From contig JBGAHT010000066.1 in NCBI GenBank assembly GCA_044226035.1, forward strand, positions 1 through 11,663: a stretch of 11,663 nt of DNA, given 5' to 3'. The notes under the pieces were generated by a model. It ran no database searches and was not told where the DNA came from. It was given only the letters and a program-made list of their open reading frames with translations. Of the stretch, positions 5,189 to 11,663 are shown one piece after another; the first letter of the stretch is position 1, and every line of letters starts with the position of its first letter. The translations under genes were made by a program, and so were the position numbers. This stretch comes from Pseudoluteimonas sp044226035. Lineage in GTDB: Bacteria; Pseudomonadota; Gammaproteobacteria; Xanthomonadales; Xanthomonadaceae.

Positions 5189-7752
5189 CCGGCGCGGCGC
5201 TGTTCTTCGAGCAGGCGGTAGCCGAACTCGTCGGCGTGCAGGCCGGGCGAGAACAGGAAGCCCTGGCCGACCGGAACGCCCAGGCGCAGCAGGAACTCGC
5301 GTTGCGCCTCGGTCTCGATGCCTTCGGCGACCACGCCGAGGGCGAGGCTGCGGGCGATGCCGGAAACGGCCTGGCAGACCGCGATGTCGGAGGAATTGGC
5401 CGGCACGCCGGACACGAACAGCTGGCTGAGCTTGAGGCCGTGGATCGGCAGCCGGCGCAGGTAGTTGAGCGCGCTGTAGCCTTCGCCGAAATCGTCGATG
5501 GTCAGCACCACGCCGAGCGCGCGCAGTTCGGCGAAGGTGCGCAAGGTGTCGGGCGCGTCCTCGATCAGCACGCGTTCGGTGAACTCCAGTTCCAGCGCCG
5601 CGCCCGGCAGGCCGTATTCGCGCAGCATGTCGCGCACGGTCGCGGCGAGGTCCTCGCCGAGGAACTGGCGGTAGGAGACGTTGACCGCGATGCGCACGAT
5701 GCCGAGCCCGGCGTCGCGCCAGCGCGCCGCCTGCAGGCAGGCTTCGCGCAGCACCCAGCGGCCGATGCGGATGATGTCGCCGGTGCTTTCGGCGTGGCCG
5801 ATGAAATGGTCGGGGCGCATCTCGCCCAGTTGCTGGTTGCGCCAGCGGATCAGCGCCTCGGCGGCGACGATGCGGCCGTGGCGCAGGTCGACCTGCGGCT
5901 GGTAGACGAGGTGGAATTCGTTGTTGTCGGCGGCGCGGCGCAGCTGCGCCTCGAGCTTCAGCTTCTCCTGCTGCGATTGCACCAGCGCCGGGGTGAAGCG
6001 CTGGAAGCTGTTGCGCACGCGGCGCTTGCTGTCGTACATCGCCGCGTCCGCGTTCTGGATCAGCGCCTGCGGCCGTTGCCCGTCCTCGGGCGCGCAGGCG
6101 ATGCCGATGCTGGCGGTGACCGGGAACTCCTCGCCGCCGAAGCGGAAGCCGTCGCTGAAGGCGTCGAGGATGCGCCCGGCGATGCGCTCGGGCAGGCCGG
6201 GATCGTCGCCGGCGTGGCAGAGCACGAGGAATTCGTCGCCGCCGAAGCGCGCGCACAGGCCTTCTGTGCCGGTGGCGTCGCGGATGCGCCGCGCCGCGGC
6301 GACCAGCAGCTCGTCGCCGGCGGCATGGCCGAGCACGTCGTTCACCGCCTTGAACCGGTCGAGGTCGATGTACAGCACCGCGACCGGATTCGAGGTCGGG
6401 TCGCCCATGCGCATCTCCAGCTCGCCGAGCACCGCGTCGCGGTTGAGCAGGCCGGTGAGCGGGTCGGTGCGCGCGAGCACGCGCAGGGTTTCCTCGTCCT
6501 GCTTGCGCTCGGTGATGTCCTGCAGCGTGCCGGTCATGTTGGTGCCGGCCGCGCTGGAATTCGCCTCGCCGATCACGCCGACCCAGAAGGTGCGGCCGTC
6601 GGCGCGGCTGCCCATGCATTCGATGGCGAAGCCGGCGCCGGACTCCGCGGCCTGCTGCAGCGCCCGCTGCAGCGCGCCGCGGTCGGGTTCGCGCAATGCG
6701 GCGAGCATGTCGCGCATGGTCGCCGGCGTCTCCGCCTGGCCGAGGATGCGCGCCGCCTCGTCGGTCAGGTACAGGCGATCGCTGCCCGATTCCCATTCCC
6801 AGCCGCCGATGCGGGCGAGGTCCTGGACGCGGTCGAACAGGCGGCTGTCGCGCTTGAGCGCGGTCACGTCGGTGAACATCGACAGCACCTGGTAGGGCTT
6901 GTCGGAACCGGGCCGGTACTGCGGCACGCAAGTGACCGACAACCACTTCAGCAAATCCTTGCCCGGGTTGTAGAACCCGAACACGGTGCTGTCGACGCGA
7001 TTCCCGGTGCGTTGCGCGTAGGCCGCGGGCCGCAGTTCCTCGGGGACTTCGCGGCCGTCCTCGTCGAGGGTCAGCCATGCGTCGTTGTGCAGGGTTTCCT
7101 CGAACTCGAGCCGGGTATCGAGTTCGAGGATGCGCATCGCCGCCGCGTTGGCGTGGACGATGTCGCCGTTCGCGTCGCGGACGATGATGCCCTTGTCCAC
7201 GGTTTCCATCAGTTCCCGGTAGCGCAACTCGGCCTCGGCGCGGGCGCTGAGGTCGCGGGCCACGGCGACGATGCAGTCGCGGTCGTCCTGCCGCAGCAGC
7301 GCCGAATGCACTTCCACCGGGAAGCGGCTGCCGTCGGCGCGCATGTTGGTGACTTCGATGACGTAGGTCTCGCCGCGCAGCAGCGTGTCCCAGACCGGCA
7401 CCAGGTGGTCCTTGGGCAGGTCCGGGTTCAGCACTTCGATCGGCTTGCCGACGATGTCCTCGCGCGGGCGCTTGTACGCCTTCATGCCGGCCTTGTTGAG
7501 GTCGAGCACGATGCCGTCCCACGACAGCACGCTCACCGGGTCGGGCACCGCGTCGAGCAGGGCGCGGTACTTGTCGTGTTCCACCGACAAGGCGTCGCGC
7601 GCTTCGAGCAGCGACCGGCACACGTCGCCGAGCATGTCGCGGCAATGTTCCGGGAATTCGGGGTCGCAGCTGGCCGCTTCCAGCGCGGACAAGGTGGCGT
7701 CGAGCCGGGCGAGCAGCGCCGAGGTCGTTTCGGGCGCCGTCCTGGCGTTCAC
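5185..7752 (-). CDS. PAS-PAS-PAS-GGDEF-EAL cyclic-di-GMP signalling protein
   Basis: An 855-residue protein with no transmembrane segment, hence probably cytoplasmic. After a helical N-terminus come three PAS-like sensor domains (about 62-170, 176-300 and 305-416; the last ends in TGTLQDITERK), then GGDEF (about 424-585) and EAL (about 600-850). The diguanylate cyclase site is intact: GGDEF at 504-508, with DLDRFKAVND and GHAAGDELL before it. The inhibitory RxxD site that would precede it is absent (Gly495, Gly498). The EAL site keeps Glu632, Asn691, Glu723, Asp753/Asp754, Lys774, Glu810 and Gln830. However, the usual KID motif reads KLS, with Ser776 for Asp, and FGTG reads FGEG. It may therefore make c-di-GMP, with phosphodiesterase activity reduced or regulatory. 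The GTG start overlaps the HMG-CoA lyase stop as GTGA. Confidence 0.93.
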   Translation of the reverse strand: MNARTAPETTSALLARLDATLSALEAASCDPEFPEHCRDMLGDVCRSLLEARDALSVEHDKYRALLDAVPDPVSVLSWDGIVLDLNKAGMKAYKRPREDIVGKPIEVLNPDLPKDHLVPVWDTLLRGETYVIEVTNMRADGSRFPVEVHSALLRQDDRDCIVAVARDLSARAEAELRYRELMETVDKGIIVRDANGDIVHANAAAMRILELDTRLEFEETLHNDAWLTLDEDGREVPEELRPAAYAQRTGNRVDSTVFGFYNPGKDLLKWLSVTCVPQYRPGSDKPYQVLSMFTDVTALKRDSRLFDRVQDLARIGGWEWESGSDRLYLTDEAARILGQAETPATMRDMLAALREPDRGALQRALQQAAESGAGFAIECMGSRADGRTFWVGVIGEANSSAAGTNMTGTLQDITERKQDEETLRVLARTDPLTGLLNRDAVLGELEMRMGDPTSNPVAVLYIDLDRFKAVNDVLGHAAGDELLVAAARRIRDATGTEGLCARFGGDEFLVLCHAGDDPGLPERIAGRILDAFSDGFRFGGEEFPVTASIGIACAPEDGQRPQALIQNADAAMYDSKRRVRNSFQRFTPALVQSQQEKLKLEAQLRRAADNNEFHLVYQPQVDLRHGRIVAAEALIRWRNQQLGEMRPDHFIGHAESTGDIIRIGRWVLREACLQAARWRDAGLGIVRIAVNVSYRQFLGEDLAATVRDMLREYGLPGAALELEFTERVLIEDAPDTLRTFAELRALGVVLTIDDFGEGYSALNYLRRLPIHGLKLSQLFVSGVPANSSDIAVCQAVSGIARSLALGVVAEGIETEAQREFLLRLGVPVGQGFLFSPGLHADEFGYRLLEEQRRAG

Positions 7753-8645
7753 GCGGCCAAGGCCTTGCCGACCCGGCTGCCGGTGTCGCGTCCCAGCAAT
7801 CCGGCGAGCCAGCGCCCGGTTTCGGCCAACGCGTCGAGGTCGATGCCGGTGCGGATGCCGAGGCCGTGCAGCATGTACACCACGTCCTCGCTGGCGACGT
7901 TACCGGTGGCGCCCTTCGCGTACGGGCAGCCGCCGGCGCCGGAGACCGCGCTGTCGACCACGGCGACGCCTTCCTCCAGGCAGGCCAGCACGTTGGCCAG
8001 CGCCTGCCCGTAGGTATCGTGGAAGTGCACGGCCAACGCCGGCATCGGCACTTCGCCGGCGACCGCCTTGAGCATCGCGCGCGCCCGTTCCGGCGTGCCG
8101 ACGCCGATGGTGTCGCCGAGCGAGACTTCGTAGCAGCCCATTTCGAACAGGGAACGCGAAACCCGGACCACGTCGGCCAGCGGCACCCGGCCCTGGTAGG
8201 GGCAGCCGAGCACGGTGGAAACGTAGCCGCGCACGCGCACGCCGTCGGCGTTGGCGCGGGCGAGCACCGGGCGGAAACGCTCCAGCGACTGGTCGATGCC
8301 AGCGTTGGTGTTCTTCAGGTTGAACGCCTCGGACGCGGCGGTGAACACCGCGACTTCGCCCGCGCCGGCGGCGCGCGCGCGTTCGTAGCCCTGTTCGTTC
8401 GGCACCAGCACCGGGTAGGACACGCCGGGCTTGCGCGCGATGCCGGCCAGCACCTCGGCCGCGTCCGCCATCTGCGGCACCCATTTCGGGCTGACGAAGG
8501 CGGTGGCCTCGATGCTGCGCAGGCCGGTCGCGGACAGGCGGTCGATGAGCGCGATCTTGTTCGCGGTGCCGATGTCGAGCTTCTCGTTCTGCAGCCCGTC
8601 GCGCGGCCCGACCTCGACGATGCGTACTTCGGCGGGATAGGCCAT
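7749..8645 (-). CDS. liuE: Hydroxymethylglutaryl-CoA lyase
   Basis: A 298-residue enzyme, the usual length for bacterial HMG-CoA lyase (LiuE/MvaB). It cleaves HMG-CoA to acetoacetate and acetyl-CoA, the last step of leucine degradation, in the cytoplasm. Key residues of the TIM barrel are all present: Arg15-Asp16 in VGPRDGLQNE, Glu46, the metal ligands His207 and His209 in HFHDTYGQAL, the active-site Cys240 in the loop GAGGCPYAKGATGN, and Asn249. The ATG at 8645 lies 2 bases after the carboxylase stop and has a GGAGG 7 bases upstream. The open frame continues upstream through the carboxylase gene, which I take as spurious. Direct pairing with the biotin carboxylase subunit supports the leucine pathway. 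The gene name follows the Pseudomonas liu cluster. Confidence 0.95.
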   Translation of the reverse strand: MAYPAEVRIVEVGPRDGLQNEKLDIGTANKIALIDRLSATGLRSIEATAFVSPKWVPQMADAAEVLAGIARKPGVSYPVLVPNEQGYERARAAGAGEVAVFTAASEAFNLKNTNAGIDQSLERFRPVLARANADGVRVRGYVSTVLGCPYQGRVPLADVVRVSRSLFEMGCYEVSLGDTIGVGTPERARAMLKAVAGEVPMPALAVHFHDTYGQALANVLACLEEGVAVVDSAVSGAGGCPYAKGATGNVASEDVVYMLHGLGIRTGIDLDALAETGRWLAGLLGRDTGSRVGKALAA

Positions 8646-8647
8646 GT

Positions 8648-10660
<2,013 letters not shown>

Positions 10661-10671
10661 GCGGGCAGGGC

Positions 10672-10989
10672 TCACAGGAAGGCGGCGACGATCAGGCTGA
10701 GGAAGGCGATGGCGATGCCGCTGATGTACAAGCGCAACGTACGACGGTAGCGCAGCAACGGGTCGCTGCCATCCGGCGGCGACAGCATGCGGAACAGCAC
10801 CCGCAGCAGGATCGCCGCGCCGGTGAGGCAGCCGACGAACACCAACCAGTCGGCGGTGCCGATCAGCGAGAAGTCATCCTCGGATACCCACTGCGCGAGG
10901 AAGCCGACGAGGAAACCGAGGATGACGCCCAGCGACGTCACCAGCGGCTGGCGGTAGTCCTTGATTTCGAACGCGGCGGGCTCGGTCAT
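10672..10989 (-). CDS. Small three-helix inner-membrane protein, function unknown
   Basis: A 105-residue protein that I do not recognise. A short charged N-terminus (MTEPAAFEIKDYRQP) is followed by three predicted membrane helices at about 16-35, 46-66 and 86-105. The loop between helices two and three is basic (LLRYRRTLR), so by the positive-inside rule it faces the cytoplasm, with the first loop (SEDD) in the periplasm. The last helix ends the protein. The frame opens 16 codons earlier, but the ATG at 10989 overlaps the agmatine deiminase stop as ATGA and has a GAGGA upstream, so I chose it. The stop overlaps the possible GTG start of the carboxylase gene. Its place between an agmatine deiminase and a carboxylase subunit gives no clear role; transport or membrane anchoring are only guesses. 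Confidence 0.75.
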   Translation of the reverse strand: MTEPAAFEIKDYRQPLVTSLGVILGFLVGFLAQWVSEDDFSLIGTADWLVFVGCLTGAAILLRVLFRMLSPPDGSDPLLRYRRTLRLYISGIAIAFLSLIVAAFL

Positions 10990-11663
10990 CGGCGCGGGTC
11001 CTCGTGTGTCCATGCGGGCTGCTGCTGGGTGGCGCAATGCACGCTGCCGCCGCCGGCGGCGATGCCGTCCATGTCCAGGGCTTCGATCTTGCGCCCGGGG
11101 AATGCGCGCGCCAGCACCGACTGCGCACTGGCGTCGGCCGTGGCGTCGCCGAACTGCTGCATGACGATGGCACCGTTGCAGGCGTAGTAGCCGACGTAGC
11201 CCGCGGCGAAGTCATCGCTGCCACGCCAGCGCGGCCGCACCTGCGCCGGCGATTCCAGCGTGAGCACTTCCAGCTTGCGGCCCTTGGCATCGGTGGCCTT
11301 GCGCAGGATTTCCAGATGCGCGCGGGTGACGCCGTAATCGTCGAAGCCCGGGTCCTGTTCCAGCCCCGCGATCACCACGCCGGGGCGGGCGAAACGGGCG
11401 TAGAAATCGGTATGGCCGTCGGTGATGTCGCGGCCCTTGATGCCGGGCAGCCAGAGGATCTTGTCCAGCCCCAGCAGCGGCATCAGCCGGTCTTCGAACT
11501 GCGCCTTGCCCATGCCCGGGTTGCGGTTGCGGTTGAGCGTGCAGCTCTCGGTGACGATCGCGGTGCCTTCGCCGTCCACCTCGATGCAGCCGCCTTCCAT
11601 CACGAACTTCGCGTGCAGCCGCTCGACCTTGGCCTGGCGCGCGACGAAGGCGGCGACCCTGTC
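10986..11663 (-). CDS. aguA: Agmatine deiminase / peptidyl-arginine deiminase family protein (N-terminus beyond window)
   Basis: The C-terminal 225 residues are visible; the family is usually about 340-370 long, so the N-terminal third is outside the right edge. Agmatine deiminase hydrolyses agmatine to N-carbamoylputrescine and ammonia on the way to putrescine. The fold's catalytic elements are present in order: the acidic VMEGG segment (Glu23 of this fragment), DGHTD with the catalytic His84, and GGGSVHCATQQQPA with the nucleophile Cys210. Also typical are NRNPGMGKAQ, RFARPGVV, HLEILRKATDAKGRKLEV and QQFGDATADA. Some relatives act on other guanidines, so agmatine is the likely but not proven substrate. 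The partner N-carbamoylputrescine amidase is not in view. The stop overlaps the start of the membrane-protein gene as ATGA. Confidence 0.88.
   Translation of the reverse strand, partial: DRVAAFVARQAKVERLHAKFVMEGGCIEVDGEGTAIVTESCTLNRNRNPGMGKAQFEDRLMPLLGLDKILWLPGIKGRDITDGHTDFYARFARPGVVIAGLEQDPGFDDYGVTRAHLEILRKATDAKGRKLEVLTLESPAQVRPRWRGSDDFAAGYVGYYACNGAIVMQQFGDATADASAQSVLARAFPGRKIEALDMDGIAAGGGSVHCATQQQPAWTHEDPRR
10999..11003 (-). promoter_or_regulatory. Ribosome binding site fixing the start of the small membrane protein
   Basis: GAGGA on the minus strand, 9 bases before the ATG at 10989 and inside the last codons of the agmatine deiminase gene. It supports the 105-residue form over the 121-residue one. 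Confidence 0.5.

Noticed and set aside
4700..7645. A 981-residue minus-strand protein fusing GNAT to an N-terminal extension
   Set aside because: Only the last 162 residues resemble any protein. The rest is an Arg/Ala-rich shifted frame of the GGDEF-EAL gene, and an ATGA start fits the GNAT domain exactly.
5236..8013. Long + strand open frame of 925 codons opposite the GGDEF-EAL and HMG-CoA lyase genes
   Set aside because: Antisense shadow of strongly biased codons; the product is His/Ala/Arg/Val-rich with no motif, while the minus strand encodes complete known domains.

Overview
The window is a gene-dense, very GC-rich piece of a gammaproteobacterial chromosome. The organism is most likely in the Xanthomonadaceae (Lysobacter/Luteimonas/Stenotrophomonas-like). 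That placement is inferred from the strong G/C bias at codon third positions, from a GTAG-headed REP pair like the SMAG repeats of Stenotrophomonas, and from an intergenic repeat built on GGGATTCGGGATTGG, a type common in this family. Nothing marks the window as a genomic island: there is no transposase, integrase, tRNA, rRNA or CRISPR array, and no gene-free stretch exceeds about 105 bases.

Layout. The left edge holds the C-terminal part of an FAD-linked oxidase (probable D-2-hydroxyglutarate dehydrogenase) on the + strand. It converges on a long run of minus-strand genes, and the junction is an inverted pair of REP elements whose GTAG heads supply the stop codons of both genes. All other genes are on the minus strand. 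In transcription order, right to left, they are: agmatine deiminase (truncated by the window edge), a 105-residue three-helix membrane protein, the biotin-carrying alpha subunit of an acyl-CoA carboxylase (probable 3-methylcrotonyl-CoA carboxylase), HMG-CoA lyase, a PAS-PAS-PAS-GGDEF-EAL cyclic-di-GMP protein, a GNAT acetyltransferase, an exported amidohydrolase, an HSD10-like short-chain dehydrogenase, elongation factor P-like EfpL (YeiP), a small putative lipoprotein, and a RimJ/RimL-type GNAT acetyltransferase.

How they fit together. The first six minus-strand genes are packed with four 4-base start/stop overlaps and one 2-base gap, so they look translationally coupled. The carboxylase and HMG-CoA lyase are the last steps of leucine catabolism (isovaleryl-CoA branch, giving acetoacetate and acetyl-CoA). 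The HSD10-like dehydrogenase could serve isoleucine or fatty-acid oxidation. No carboxyltransferase (beta) subunit is in the window. The c-di-GMP protein sits inside the same overlapping run, which raises the possibility that amino-acid catabolism and second-messenger signalling are co-expressed. After the amidohydrolase there is a possible hairpin. A second, longer inverted repeat separates the dehydrogenase from efpL. efpL, the lipoprotein gene and the terminal GNAT gene overlap end to end and form a second short transcription unit.

I see no clearly new biological system. The most interesting items are the stop codons donated by the REP pair, the signalling gene inside a leucine-degradation operon, an EAL domain with an Asp-to-Ser change in its KxD motif, and the repeat that forms the leader of efpL.
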